64,000 nucleotides of DNA from Oscillatoria nigro-viridis PCC 7112 (GCF_000317475.1 NC_019729.1:7413445-7477444), one strand, 5' to 3'; positions 9,107 through 18,380 are shown, numbered from the stretch's first letter. The notes: generated by a model from the letters alone, not told the origin. Numbers and translations: made by a program.

Positions 9107-12100
9107 ATGCAACTCAGAGAAAATACGCAAGAATTACATTATAAACTAGACAGAGAAGTTTTGATACGGCGGATAACAGAACGCATTCGCCAATCTCTAG
9201 AATTAGAAGATATTTTAACCAGTACGGTAGCAGAAGTGCGGTCTTTTTTGAAAACAGATCGCATTATGATTTACAGGTTTAGTACCGACGGAAGTGGAGA
9301 AGTTGTTGCTGAGTCAATTAATAACAACTGTCTCCCTTCCTTAAAAGGACTGCACTTTCCAGCAGACGACATTCCCGCGAGCGCCAGGGAGATGTATGTC
9401 AGTTTGCGCCAGCGGACAATAATAGATGTTAACTCAGGGACGATCGTCCTGAGTCCCCTCGATGCTGCAGACACCGGTCAACCGTTAGTCAATGAAGAGA
9501 TGCACTACAGATCGCTCGATCCTTGCCACACCGCTTACCTGATGGCAATGGGAGTGCAATCTTCCTTAGTCGTGCCGATTTTGCACCGCAGGAGTGCGTC
9601 GCCAAACAGCAAAACAGATATCTGCGAGGCGGCCACGTGTCTGACTCGATACGAGCCCGGAAACGATCGAAAAATTCACATCGAACTGTGGGGACTTTTA
9701 GTGTCTCACCACTCCGCGCCCCTCAATATTTCACCAGCAGATTTAGAAGTAGTTCAGCTCGTATCAGATCAATTGTCTAGCGCTATCGCCCACGCCCTCC
9801 TCCTCCAGCAAACCCGCTCTCAAGCCGCCCGCGAAGCTACCGTGAGCCGCATAGCAGCCCTGTTGTACGGTCACGTAAACATTCAACTGCAACAGGGTTT
9901 AGAAGCCACCGTCACCGCTTTGGGCGGCAGCGGCGGCAGACTCTATCTCAACCAGCCGAAAATCAACGGTGAAAAGTTATCCACTCCCAAGATTGAAGGA
10001 GGATTGCCAATTGCCCCGGCCCACAGTGATGCTACCTTTGAACTGTTCACCACAGGAGAACAACCGACACTTCCCAACTGGGAAAAAGTTAAGGCGATCG
10101 AAGCTCATCCCCTCTGGCAGGAATGGCTAACCAAAGGATTCAAAAATACCGAAGAACTTCCCAAATTCCCAATTTTTACTAATTCTCAGTTCCCAGTTTT
10201 GATAATTACAGACTTATACAAAGAACCGCTATTTAGAGTTTTAGTTCCCGCTTTCCAATCAACTAAAATTAGGGGTTTGCTGGTAATTCCCCTCCACTAC
10301 AAACAACAAGTTGTCGGCTGTTTGACAATTTTTCGCAATGCAATTGATACCGAAAAAATGTGGGCGGGGCGCTTTGACAGCAGCGCTGCACAAACCCTTC
10401 CCAGACAATCCTTTGAACTCTGGCGAGAAATAAAAAAAGGTCAGTCGCCCGAGTGGAAGTACGAGGAAATTGAGCAAGCTTTAGCTATAGGCAGTCAATT
10501 TTGTTCGGCAATTGGGCAGTACGTTCTTTATAAAGAAGTGCAGACCCTGAATGCCAACTTGGAGCGCCAAGTTCAAGAACGCACTGCCCAATTGCAAAAA
10601 TCCTTGGACTTTGCCAAAGTATTGACGCGAGTTAGAGACCAGATTCGCAGCACCTTAGATTTAAAAATCATACTGCAAACTATTGTGCGAGAAGTCAGAG
10701 TTTTGTTGGATACCGATCGCACGGTAATCTACCAATTTACAGCAGACAAACAGGGCGAGGTAGTTGTCGAAGCTGTTTGCGGTCAGTGGCGGTCAATTTT
10801 AGGTATCGCATCTCCGCAAGGATGCTTTCCCGAAGTCTCAGACTGCTTTTATCGAGCCGGACGGGTGCGAGCAATTAATGATATTAATACTGAGGATTTA
10901 ACACCCTGTCACCGCCAATTTTTGGAAGAGTTGCAGGTGAGAGGAAGTTTAATTGTGCCGATGAAAGGCAAAGATTCCCAATTGTGGGGGTTGCTGATTG
11001 CCCATGAGTGTTCCGGGCCGAGAGTTTGGCAAACGGCAGAACAGGAATTGCTGCAACATTTAGCTGCTCAAGCTGCGATCGCCATTCACCAAGCAGAACT
11101 TTATCAAGAAAGTCTCAATGCAGCAACTGCCGATCGATTAAAAGCCGAACAGCTAGCTAAAACCCTCACAGAACTGCACAATACCCAAGCCCAACTGATT
11201 CAAACCGAAAAAATGTCCAGTCTCGGACAACTTCTCGCGGGAGTCGCCCACGAAATTAATAACCCCGTTAACTTTATCTACGGCAATCTGTCCCACGCCA
11301 GCGAATACACCAAAGATTTACTCTGCTTGCTGGAACTCTACCGCCAGCACTACCCCAATCCCAACCCAGAAATTAGCGAGTGCTCCGAAGCAATCGACAT
11401 CGAATTTCTTGCCGAAGATTTGCCAAAAATTTTGGGTTCCATGACAGTCGGAGTTGAGCGCATCCGCCAGTTAGTTGTATCTTTGCGTAATTTTTCCAGG
11501 AGCGATCGAGCCGAGAAAAAAGCCGTTGACATTCACGAGGGCATAGACAGTACCCTGTTAATTTTGCAGCACCGGATCAAAGCCAATTGCGATCGCAAGA
11601 CCGTAGAAATCATTAAAGAATACGGCAATTTGCCCTTAGTAGAATGCTATGCCAGCTCGCTCAATCAGGTATTTATGAATCTGATCGGTAATGCCCTTGA
11701 CGCCCTAGAAATTGGACAAAAAGAGCGAGTTATGAATCTTCCCTTGAAAGCGGCAAGTGCAGCGGCGACGCATTTAAGCTCCCAAATGCTGGCTGTCGAG
11801 TCAGGAGATATAAATGCCACCACCGAGTGTTTGATTCCTGATTTCCCATCTCCTTGCATTCGGATTCGCACCCAATTAATCGATGAAAAAAAGGTAGGAA
11901 TTTGCATTGCCGACAACGGTCACGGCATCCCCAAAGAGTTAATCTCTCACATATTTAATCCGTTTTTTACTACTAAACCCGTAGGTCGGGGGACGGGTTT
12001 AGGATTGTCTATCAGTTACCAAATTGTAGTTGAGAAACACCAAGGCGTACTTAAGTGTGTTTCTGTACCAGGTCATGGTACAGAGTTCTGGATCGAGATT

Positions 12101-12112
12101 CCGCTGAATTAG
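9107..12112 (+). CDS. Triple-GAF sensor histidine kinase, candidate bilin-binding photoreceptor
   Basis: A 1001-residue cytosolic kinase. The start is ATG 9107, six bases after AAAGGAGA; a TTG at 8999 would add 36 unrelated residues. GAF1 (about 20-235) resembles phytochrome GAF domains: PADDIP at 85-90, the Cys140-His141 dyad in DPCHTAYL, and WGLLVSHH at 195-202. A divergent GAF2-like region spans about 245-475. GAF3 (about 500-668) resembles cyanobacteriochromes: CF at Cys573 in the place of DxCF, Cys601-His602 in TPCHRQFL, and LWGLLIAHEC. The kinase core follows: H-box His715 (AHEINNP), N-box NLIGNALDA near 858, and DNGHGI and GTGLGLS. No output receiver is fused. Chromophore binding is inference from the cysteines. 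Confidence 0.85.
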   Translation: MQLRENTQELHYKLDREVLIRRITERIRQSLELEDILTSTVAEVRSFLKTDRIMIYRFSTDGSGEVVAESINNNCLPSLKGLHFPADDIPASAREMYVSLRQRTIIDVNSGTIVLSPLDAADTGQPLVNEEMHYRSLDPCHTAYLMAMGVQSSLVVPILHRRSASPNSKTDICEAATCLTRYEPGNDRKIHIELWGLLVSHHSAPLNISPADLEVVQLVSDQLSSAIAHALLLQQTRSQAAREATVSRIAALLYGHVNIQLQQGLEATVTALGGSGGRLYLNQPKINGEKLSTPKIEGGLPIAPAHSDATFELFTTGEQPTLPNWEKVKAIEAHPLWQEWLTKGFKNTEELPKFPIFTNSQFPVLIITDLYKEPLFRVLVPAFQSTKIRGLLVIPLHYKQQVVGCLTIFRNAIDTEKMWAGRFDSSAAQTLPRQSFELWREIKKGQSPEWKYEEIEQALAIGSQFCSAIGQYVLYKEVQTLNANLERQVQERTAQLQKSLDFAKVLTRVRDQIRSTLDLKIILQTIVREVRVLLDTDRTVIYQFTADKQGEVVVEAVCGQWRSILGIASPQGCFPEVSDCFYRAGRVRAINDINTEDLTPCHRQFLEELQVRGSLIVPMKGKDSQLWGLLIAHECSGPRVWQTAEQELLQHLAAQAAIAIHQAELYQESLNAATADRLKAEQLAKTLTELHNTQAQLIQTEKMSSLGQLLAGVAHEINNPVNFIYGNLSHASEYTKDLLCLLELYRQHYPNPNPEISECSEAIDIEFLAEDLPKILGSMTVGVERIRQLVVSLRNFSRSDRAEKKAVDIHEGIDSTLLILQHRIKANCDRKTVEIIKEYGNLPLVECYASSLNQVFMNLIGNALDALEIGQKERVMNLPLKAASAAATHLSSQMLAVESGDINATTECLIPDFPSPCIRIRTQLIDEKKVGICIADNGHGIPKELISHIFNPFFTTKPVGRGTGLGLSISYQIVVEKHQGVLKCVSVPGHGTEFWIEIPLN

Positions 12113-12119
12113 GCAACCG

Positions 12120-12896
12120 TCAAGGCAAGATTAGCTTCACCAGCACAGAACCGATCGAACCCAGAAGACTCATAAAGTTGCCACCGCCGCCCGTGCGGGG
12201 TTCCGTAGGCTTTTGGCGTGCAACAATGGCTTCGGCTAACTGCTTTGACAATTCCTGACCTTGGGAATTTCCTTGAGCTGCAAAGAGTTTGTTTGCTATT
12301 GCAGCGTCTTGAGCCGCGCCGCCGAAGTCTCCTAAGTCAGCGCGAGACATACTGCGGGCAAAATAAACGGCGGCTAAATCCGATTTCAGCTTCAGGGCTC
12401 GATCGTAATAATCAATGGCGTTTCTGTAGTTTCCTGCTTGAGCTTCCAGCACTCCCAACCGGTAGAAGTCTTCAGCGGTACCGATATTGGTTGGCATTCC
12501 TCTAACTCCGAGCAGTTGCGCGTTAGTTAAATTGGCGTTGAGCAAATTGGCGTCGCTGAGATAGGCGCTTCTTAAGTCAGCACCGCTGAGGTTCGCGCCG
12601 CTGAGGTTCGCCCCCGTCAGGTTGACGCCAAACAGGCTGGTGCCGCTGAGGTTCGCACCGCTGAGGTCAGCCCCCGTGAGGTTGGCTCGGCTGAGGTTAG
12701 CCAACCTCAAGTCCGCACCTTTGAGATTGGCTCCTGTTAAGTTTGCTAAAACCAAGCCAGCACTGCTGAGGTCGCAGTTGGGGCACTGTCGGGTGGCTAG
12801 TAATTGTTGCGTGTGTTGGATGTTCTCGGCGGGTGCAGGAGCGATCGGGGCGATCGCGCTCAGCAGCGTTGTAGCAGCGAGGATTCTGAGTTTCAC
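12120..12896 (-). CDS. Secreted pentapeptide-repeat protein with TPR tail
   Basis: A 258-residue protein ending 8 bp from the convergent kinase gene. Residues 1-23 form a signal peptide ([23 protein letters not shown]). Residues about 45-130 are pentapeptide repeats of the A(N/D)LxG type ([15 protein letters not shown]), predicted to fold as a right-handed quadrilateral beta-helix. Residues about 142-215 contain two TPR-like helices ([26 protein letters not shown]). The C-terminus has a Gly-rich linker and a hydrophobic end. Such proteins are common in cyanobacteria and most have no known function; a periplasmic or lumenal location is likely from the signal. Confidence 0.85.
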   Translation of the reverse strand: MKLRILAATTLLSAIAPIAPAPAENIQHTQQLLATRQCPNCDLSSAGLVLANLTGANLKGADLRLANLSRANLTGADLSGANLSGTSLFGVNLTGANLSGANLSGADLRSAYLSDANLLNANLTNAQLLGVRGMPTNIGTAEDFYRLGVLEAQAGNYRNAIDYYDRALKLKSDLAAVYFARSMSRADLGDFGGAAQDAAIANKLFAAQGNSQGQELSKQLAEAIVARQKPTEPRTGGGGNFMSLLGSIGSVLVKLILP

Positions 12897-13156
12897 TTTA
12901 ACTGTCCCAAATCCAAAATATTAAATCTAAAATAGCTTTTATCGAAGCAATTGAAAATCACCATAACACAAGTTCACCCAACAAATCTTTTGACTTGCCG
13001 TCTGTAGGAGTTCTGTGCGCCACCAGCACCCTACATAGAAGTTCTCGGTCTTACCTGAGTTTCAAATAAAGATTTCGCTACCAATAAATTAGGGTAATGA
13101 AAAGCTCATTACCCTTTAGCCGCTGTTCTCGGCAACCATAAAAATTAACAAATAAA

Positions 13157-13801
13157 TTAGTCGTGAATCGTGCCGTCGGGCATCGTTGTACCCTTAAGAT
13201 ATACTCCGCTCAGGTTGACTTTTGTAAGGTTTGCTCCCAACAGGTTTGCTCCGCTTAAGTCTGACGCACTTAAAATCGCTTCAGTCAAGTCTGCCCTAAT
13301 TAGACTCGCCCCCATTAAGTCGGCCCCGCTAAGGTCTACTTTGCTCAAGTTTGCGCCAATTAAATCGCATTCTGTGAGCACCGCCCTACGCAAGTTTACT
13401 CCGTAAAGATTTACTCCGTGCAAGTCTGCACGGCTGAGTGTGGATCGAGATAGGTTGGCTCCTATTAAAGTTGCTTGGATCAGGGAAGCTTTGCTCAAGT
13501 CTGCTTTGCTGAGATTTGCTCCCATCAACTCAGCTCGATTCAGGTTAGCTTCAACTAAAAGTGCTTCTGTCAGGTCGGCTCCACCTAAGTCTGCTTTGCT
13601 CAAATTAATCTTGCACAAATTGGCTTTGCCAAAGTTGACTCTGTTGAGTTTGGCTTTGCTGAGATGAGCTCCAATCAGGTCGGCTTCATACAGATTGGCT
13701 CCAATCAATTCTGCTTCGTAGAGGTAGACCTCGTGCAGGTAGACCCCGCTAAAATTTCTTTCTCCTATTGCGTATAGCTTGAGCAGTTCGTCAACGTTCA
13801 T
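13157..13801 (-). CDS. Pentapeptide-repeat protein
   Basis: A 214-residue protein built almost wholly of pentapeptide repeats, from about residue 19 to 205, with units such as ANLYE, ADLIG, ANLSK and ADLSG. The N-terminal MNVDELLKLYAIGERNFSGVYL is the form seen in many cyanobacterial stand-alone pentapeptide proteins. There is no signal peptide, so it is probably cytosolic or thylakoid-associated. No enzymatic motif is present. It is separated from the neighbouring pentapeptide gene by 260 bp, and the two need not be co-transcribed. Function is unknown; related proteins bind gyrase or membranes, but nothing here points to either. Confidence 0.85.
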   Translation of the reverse strand: MNVDELLKLYAIGERNFSGVYLHEVYLYEAELIGANLYEADLIGAHLSKAKLNRVNFGKANLCKINLSKADLGGADLTEALLVEANLNRAELMGANLSKADLSKASLIQATLIGANLSRSTLSRADLHGVNLYGVNLRRAVLTECDLIGANLSKVDLSGADLMGASLIRADLTEAILSASDLSGANLLGANLTKVNLSGVYLKGTTMPDGTIHD

Positions 13802-14118
13802 TGTGGCTTCTCTACACCTTTTAAATGAAGAATACTGTCAGCAAGCTGGTTGCACCGGATGTTCTGCAATTTTAGATTCTGAAATATTCACACCCAGGGT
13901 GAAACTTCCCTCAATCTGCAAGGTTTGAGTATAAATTAGATGGTTTGCTGAGGGTGAAGGACAAAGCTGCATTCTCTTTTCCCTGTGGTTAAGAATTAAT
14001 CTTTAAAAATTTTAACAACAAGTTCGATCGCACTTCCTAACCAAATCCCAAAGATTCTACCTGGAAAGTCCGATCGAACCCATAACTTTTTGTGCTAGTT
14101 GAGTTTACTGAGCAACTG

Positions 14119-14156
14119 TGTGATTCAAATCACATAATTGTGTTAGTAGGATCACA
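14119..14156. promoter_or_regulatory. Two CRP-like operator sites in tandem
   Basis: TGTGATTCAAATCACA at 14119-14134 matches the CRP consensus TGTGA-N6-TCACA exactly, with 7-bp symmetric arms. TGTTA-N6-TCACA at 14141-14156 is a one-mismatch second site, centre to centre 22 bp away, which is about two helical turns. The cyanobacterial cAMP receptor SYCRP1 recognises this consensus. Candidate targets are the minus-strand pentapeptide gene (start 318 bp away) or an unannotated transcript to the right. Confidence 0.55.
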
Positions 14157-14410
14157 TAGAAGCCCCCCTTTCGATCACAGCAGGCGGGCAAAAATAGCCG
14201 ATACTTATACTGTAATGCTGAGAAATTGACAATGCCATCCTCGTCGTGTTTTACTCAATTGGCGATAAAGCCAGTAGTTTCACAGAGACTTGCCCGCTTG
14301 CTGTGAAAGTCGGTTGCAACGTCACTCGGCGCTACCCACTCCGGCTGATGAGAGTGTTGATGTATCAAGATTTCTCACACAGCGAAAGCCAGAAATGCAC
14401 TTCTGGGAGT

Positions 14411-14460
14411 AGGGGAATGTCTGTATAAAAATGCGATCGCTGGTGTGCAGACATTCCCCT
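14411..14460. repeat. 13-bp perfect inverted repeat
   Basis: AGGGGAATGTCTG at 14411-14423 is exactly complementary to CAGACATTCCCCT at 14448-14460. The 24-nt loop contains a HIP1 octamer. It has no T-tract, so a terminator role is uncertain; it may be a dispersed palindrome or the end of a structured transcript. Confidence 0.7.
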
Positions 14461-14886
14461 GTTAGCTAGTACCTAATGACTAAAAATCGCCCATACGTTC
14501 GCAAAAAATACCAATAAATACCAGGAAAACCATGATAGATTTTAACAATAAAAAAATAAATAGTATTCATTAAGAGTCACCTATTACCGCTAATGTTACA
14601 GTCGATCGGTTGACGGCTATTAGTATTAGCAATGACGTTTTTCCATCAAATACAAAACTGACCCAGAACCAGGGTTTTTTACAAAAAAATCGTGGCAACC
14701 TTGCTCCTAGTTAAAATAATCCGGTTTCTGAGCGTCTGACTGCCTCCAGGAAAGAAAAAGTTTAATGAGTACGAAAGCTGTTGTATTGCTTCAGGGCAAA
14801 CAAAAGGTCAGGATTTAGGAGAGGAGCAGCTTTTGCTCCATTGTCAAACAAAGGTATTGTAGAACGCGAATTGTGAGGTAATTGAT

Positions 14887-15324
14887 ATGGCTGGAGTATG
14901 CAAACTTAGCATCACAGAGACAAGTGAAGAACTAAAAAACCTGTTAAATGAACAAAAAACAGCAAGCGGATTTCAAAAAATTCAAGCACTTTACCTGTTC
15001 AAAATTTGTCATGTTAAGACAGTTAAAGAATTGGCAATGACCATCGGGGTCAATCGAATTACAGTGCAGCGGTGGCTGAGAAAATACCGATCTGACGGAC
15101 TCGAAGGACTCCTCGAAACAAAGCACAGCGGCGGCCGCAAGCCGGCCATTCCTCCTCTGGCCCGCGCTAGTTTGGCAATGCGCCTTAGCGACCCCCAGAA
15201 AGGCTTTAAAAGCTATGGAGAAATTCAAGAGTGGTTGCAGCAGGAATATAGCATTGAGGCTTCCTATAAAGCCGTTTACGCAACAGTCAGATACCACCTC
15301 AAAGCCAAGCTGACGAAAGTCTAG
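14887..15324 (+). CDS. IS630-type helix-turn-helix protein without a DDE domain
   Basis: A 145-residue DNA-binding protein. Residues about 22-80 form a helix-turn-helix (VKELAMTIGVNRITVQRWLRKYRSDG). Residues about 90-143 form a second winged-helix-like part (YGEIQEWLQQEYSIEASYKAVYATVRYHL). This is the N-terminal half of IS630-family transposases, often encoded as a separate first frame. The catalytic DDE half is not found in the following 300 bp and no terminal inverted repeats are obvious. It is either a fragment left by an insertion sequence or a domesticated regulator. The coding frame is intact, with a GTGAGGTAATTGAT leader before the ATG. Confidence 0.7.
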   Translation: MAGVCKLSITETSEELKNLLNEQKTASGFQKIQALYLFKICHVKTVKELAMTIGVNRITVQRWLRKYRSDGLEGLLETKHSGGRKPAIPPLARASLAMRLSDPQKGFKSYGEIQEWLQQEYSIEASYKAVYATVRYHLKAKLTKV

Positions 15325-15620
15325 ACTGTTCGTACTACGTCGGATGAATCACCGCTCATCTAATTGTTTGCAGTCAATCTGTGAAGATTTTGAAGACTTG
15401 CATCGTCACGACAAATCAGACTAATTCTTTTTTAACAAAACGCGCTATCGTAAACAGCAGAGCATATAAATTATATGTTGTGGCAATAGGGTTAAGGGGA
15501 GAAGATTAGATGCTTTTCCCGCGTTTTTGAAAGATGCTTAAAAAATTGGTCAGAAATCATAACTTGCAAGTTTTGTCTAATTTGCAGGTTTTGTTATAGG
15601 GATGTAAAAATTGGCAGCGG

Positions 15621-15974
15621 CTAAGGCAAAAACCGATCCAAAGCCGCTTTCAACTCTTCGATTTCCGTATCGATATTACCTTCTTTAGCTGCTCGGGCAA
15701 TGCACTCAGTTAAGTGTTCGTCAAGAATGATTCTCGCCACGCGATCGAGTGCGCCTCGAACCGCAGCAACTTGCACCAGAACTTCGGGACAGGGACGGTT
15801 TTCTTGCACCATTGTTTTAATGCCGCGGACGTGTCCCTCAATCCGAGACAAGCGATTTACCAGCCGCCGCATCGATTCTTCATCGTGATGGTGAGGGTGT
15901 GCAGATCGATCGTCGTGAGGGTGCTGGGAATTTGAGGGCAAGGATTTGTCAGTAGAAGTATCAGATAGAATCAT
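15621..15974 (-). CDS. CsoR/RcnR-family metal-sensing repressor, InrS-like
   Basis: A 117-residue all-helical DNA-binding repressor of the CsoR/RcnR family. Its DNA affinity should fall when a metal binds. The core starts near residue 34 (SMRRLVNRLSRIEGHVRG). Candidate metal ligands are Cys62 (RPCPEV), His87 and Cys91 (DEHLTEC). These match the positions used by CsoR and by the cyanobacterial nickel sensor InrS. The 33-residue N-terminal extension is His-rich (HPHDD, HPHHHD), which also favours nickel or cobalt sensing over copper. It is divergent from the HhoA-type protease gene. No adjacent metal exporter gene is seen, so its target lies elsewhere or is itself. Confidence 0.85.
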   Translation of the reverse strand: MILSDTSTDKSLPSNSQHPHDDRSAHPHHHDEESMRRLVNRLSRIEGHVRGIKTMVQENRPCPEVLVQVAAVRGALDRVARIILDEHLTECIARAAKEGNIDTEIEELKAALDRFLP

Positions 15975-16251
15975 TGGGGTTATACCATTTTAGATTTTAG
16001 ATTTTAGATTGGCAATGAGTGATTTCGTAATGGTTGGGCCCACGGGCCTAGAGTTGCATTCTTTTGTTGAAACTGGTATTACTAGGGAATTTTTTAAAGT
16101 TAGAATTCAGAATAGGGTGAGTTGGTGCGGGCTCGTGACTCATGTATTGTAACTGTCAAAATATATTTAGGATCTTCATAGTGGCAGATTATTGAGTCCG
16201 CACGATCGCACACCTTTACCAGAGTAACCCAGACTAACAAAGATTGACGCT

Positions 16252-17496
16252 ATGCGACTATTTAAGTTTTTTCGCCCCGCACCTCGAATCGGTGCTCGTT
16301 GGTTCGCCCTAATTTTAGCAATGACGATCGCCCTGAGTGCTTTAACAATCAATGCTGCACCCGCTGCCGCCGCTGAGGGTACCAATCCGCCCAACTTAAA
16401 GTTTCAGAGTTCCCCAGCCACTCCCCCGAATCCGCAACTGTTAGCGCTGCGGAGTCCGGAACTTCCGGGGGATACGGGCAGTTTTGTGACGGCGGCAGTC
16501 GATCGAGTCGGGCCGGCAGTTGTCCGCATTGATACCGAGCGCACTGTCAGTCGCAACCTCGACCCCTTAATGGAAGACCCCTTCTTCCGCAGATTTTTGG
16601 GAGAAGATTTACGCAGCCTGACCCCCAGACAAGAACGCTTGCGCGGTCAAGGTTCCGGCTTCATCATTGACAAAAGCGGGATTGTTTTAACCAACGCTCA
16701 CGTAGTTGACAAAGCCGATCGAGTGACTGTCACCTTAAACGACGGCAGGACATTTCCAGGAAAAGTGCAAGGTACTGACGAAGTAACTGATTTGGCAGTT
16801 GTCAAAATTAATACTAAGGAAGTTAACTTGCCCGTGGCAACCCTAGGAGATTCCGACGCGGTGAAAGTAGGAGATTGGGCGATCGCCGTGGGCAACCCCC
16901 TCGGATTTGACAACACCGTCACCTTGGGCATTATCAGCACCCTCAAACGCTCTTCAGCAGCCGTCGGCATTCCCGACAAGCGGCTCGATTTCATTCAAAC
17001 CGACGCCGCCATCAATCCCGGCAATTCCGGCGGCCCCCTGTTAAACAGCAGAGGAGAAGTGATTGGCATCAACACGGCGATTCGAGCTGATGCAATGGGT
17101 ATTGGGTTTGCGATTCCGATCGACAAAGCCAAGGCCATCTACGCGCAGTTAGCCAAGGGAGAACAAGTCAGCCATCCGTTTTTAGGGATTCAGATGATTG
17201 CTTTGACTCCTGAAATGGCCAGAGAGAATAATGCTGACCCCAATGCTCCTTTGATTGTGCCGGAAGTTCAGGGAGTGTTAGTGATGCGAGTTGTGCCAAA
17301 TACCCCTGCTGAGAAAGCAGGGATTCGCAAAGGAGATGTCATCGTTCAAATTGACGGTGAGGCAGTGACTCAGGCCGAACAGTTGCAAAGTTTGGTGGAC
17401 AACAGCAAAATCGGTCAAATTCTGAAACTGAAAGTGCGGCGCGGTGCCCAGATCAAAGAAGTAGCAGTTCAAACTGCTCAATTGGAAGATTTTTAG
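16252..17496 (+). CDS. HtrA/Deg-family serine protease (HhoA/HhoB type)
   Basis: A 414-residue exported protease. Residues 1-41 form a signal region with a positively charged start and a hydrophobic run ([24 protein letters not shown]). The trypsin-like domain (about 75-285) shows the catalytic triad His150 (TNAHVVD), Asp180 (DLAVVKI) and Ser259 (NPGNSGGPL). One PDZ domain follows (about 305-405, with [17 protein letters not shown]). Three paralogues (HtrA, HhoA, HhoB) exist in cyanobacteria, acting in the periplasm or lumen on damaged proteins; which one this is cannot be fixed here. A short decayed fragment similar to its residues 204-229 lies 0.9 kb downstream. Confidence 0.93.
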   Translation: MRLFKFFRPAPRIGARWFALILAMTIALSALTINAAPAAAAEGTNPPNLKFQSSPATPPNPQLLALRSPELPGDTGSFVTAAVDRVGPAVVRIDTERTVSRNLDPLMEDPFFRRFLGEDLRSLTPRQERLRGQGSGFIIDKSGIVLTNAHVVDKADRVTVTLNDGRTFPGKVQGTDEVTDLAVVKINTKEVNLPVATLGDSDAVKVGDWAIAVGNPLGFDNTVTLGIISTLKRSSAAVGIPDKRLDFIQTDAAINPGNSGGPLLNSRGEVIGINTAIRADAMGIGFAIPIDKAKAIYAQLAKGEQVSHPFLGIQMIALTPEMARENNADPNAPLIVPEVQGVLVMRVVPNTPAEKAGIRKGDVIVQIDGEAVTQAEQLQSLVDNSKIGQILKLKVRRGAQIKEVAVQTAQLEDF

Positions 17497-17537
17497 AAGT
17501 GAAGGGGAAGGGGGGAAACTGTTAAAAACCACATCAA

Positions 17538-17706
17538 GTTTGTAGTGAGGATTTTAGTCAAATCTTAATATTTTTAGGCAAGTTGTTGTGCATTTAAACT
17601 GTATGTTGAGGGCAGGTTCTCCTGCCCACCTCACAAGAGTGAAAAATTCTTTTCCCATGAAATTTAAATGCACAGCTTAATAGCGACTGAAATCCTCACT
17701 ACAAAC
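17538..17706. mobile_element. MITE-like element with 22-bp terminal inverted repeats
   Basis: The segment starts GTTTGTAGTGAGGATTTTAG (17538) and ends with its complement ACTGAAATCCTCACTACAAAC (to 17706), with one mismatch in 22. It contains an inner inverted pair, TGTGCATTTAAA and ATTTAAATGCACA. It encodes nothing. Half-copies of the terminal motif occur near 27980-28003 and 29070-29095, so the family is dispersed. It ends 24 bp before the RNA ligase start codon and may supply or disturb its promoter. Confidence 0.65.
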
Positions 17707-17729
17707 GAGTTTTATTATTGGCGATCGAT

Positions 17730-18380
17730 ATGACACGAGTTCAACTTGCCTATCCCAAAATTCCAGATAGTAAAAATTGCCCTGACGAACAATGTATAGC
17801 TTTTGAGAAGTACGATGGCACTAATTTGCATTGGGTTTGGGAAGTTGAACTCGGTTGGTATGCTTTTGGTACGCGCCGCAGTAGATTTGATTTGGATGAG
17901 ATGGGAATTGCAGAATTTAATGGTGCACATCCAGGTTTAGAAGCAGCACCTGAAATATTTAAAAGAGACTTTGCTAGTCCGTTAGAGTCTATATTTCGAG
18001 AGAACGAACAGTATCAATGCCCTGAAATTACTGTGTTTGCAGAGTTTTTTGGTGCTAACTCGTTTGCGGGAATGCACCAAAAGGACGATCGCAAACAATT
18101 GGTGCTTTTTGATGTGGAAACCGATCGCGGTATGGTTGTTCCCGATCGGTTTATTCAGGATTTTGGTAAATTAAATATTGCGCGAGTGATTTATCGCGGC
18201 AAACTGACGGGCAAGTTTATGGACGATGTTCGCAAGGGGAAATACGGTGTGGATGAAGGTGTTGTGTGCAAGGGAGGCAGCAATGCTAATAATCTGTGGA
18301 TGGTGAAGATTAAGACTGATGCGTATATGCAGAGATTGCAGCAAGCTTTTCAGGATGATTGGGAAAATTACTGGGAGTAA
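17730..18380 (+). CDS. ATP-dependent RNA ligase family protein (T4 Rnl2-like fold)
   Basis: A 216-residue nucleotidyltransferase. Motif I is KYDGTN with the presumed AMP-accepting lysine at Lys27. Motif III-like FAEFFG is near 103-108, motif IV EGVVCK at 176-181 and motif V VKIKT at 192-196. These identify the covalent nucleotidyltransferase superfamily in the RNA ligase branch, which seals or repairs RNA ends using ATP. The protein is a catalytic core with little C-terminal extension. The start is ATG 17730; a TTG four codons earlier is possible. A MITE-like repeat ends just upstream. The gene precedes the EF-hand/thiol oxidase gene with 153 bp between, so linkage is uncertain. The RNA substrate is unknown. 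Confidence 0.75.
   Translation: MTRVQLAYPKIPDSKNCPDEQCIAFEKYDGTNLHWVWEVELGWYAFGTRRSRFDLDEMGIAEFNGAHPGLEAAPEIFKRDFASPLESIFRENEQYQCPEITVFAEFFGANSFAGMHQKDDRKQLVLFDVETDRGMVVPDRFIQDFGKLNIARVIYRGKLTGKFMDDVRKGKYGVDEGVVCKGGSNANNLWMVKIKTDAYMQRLQQAFQDDWENYWE

Larger units (their letters stand above)
13802..14886. other. 1.1-kb intergenic region with regulatory-looking motifs
   Basis: This is the longest gap in the window. It lies between the divergent pentapeptide gene and the helix-turn-helix gene. It contains two CRP-like sites (14119-14156), a 13-bp inverted repeat (14411-14460), a TATACT box near 14201 and several A+T-rich tracts. A 60-codon open frame at 14246-14428 has no recognisable motif or good ribosome-binding site and is not called. 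A small RNA between 14200 and 14460 is possible but unproven. Confidence 0.5.

Noticed and set aside
12622-12924. Plus-strand frames of LRLAPLRSAP type opposite the pentapeptide genes (also 13170-13667)
   Set aside because: They are antisense readings of pentapeptide repeats, whose periodicity creates long open frames.
14246-14428. 60-codon open frame in the long gap
   Set aside because: No motif, no good ribosome-binding site, and its end runs into an inverted repeat.
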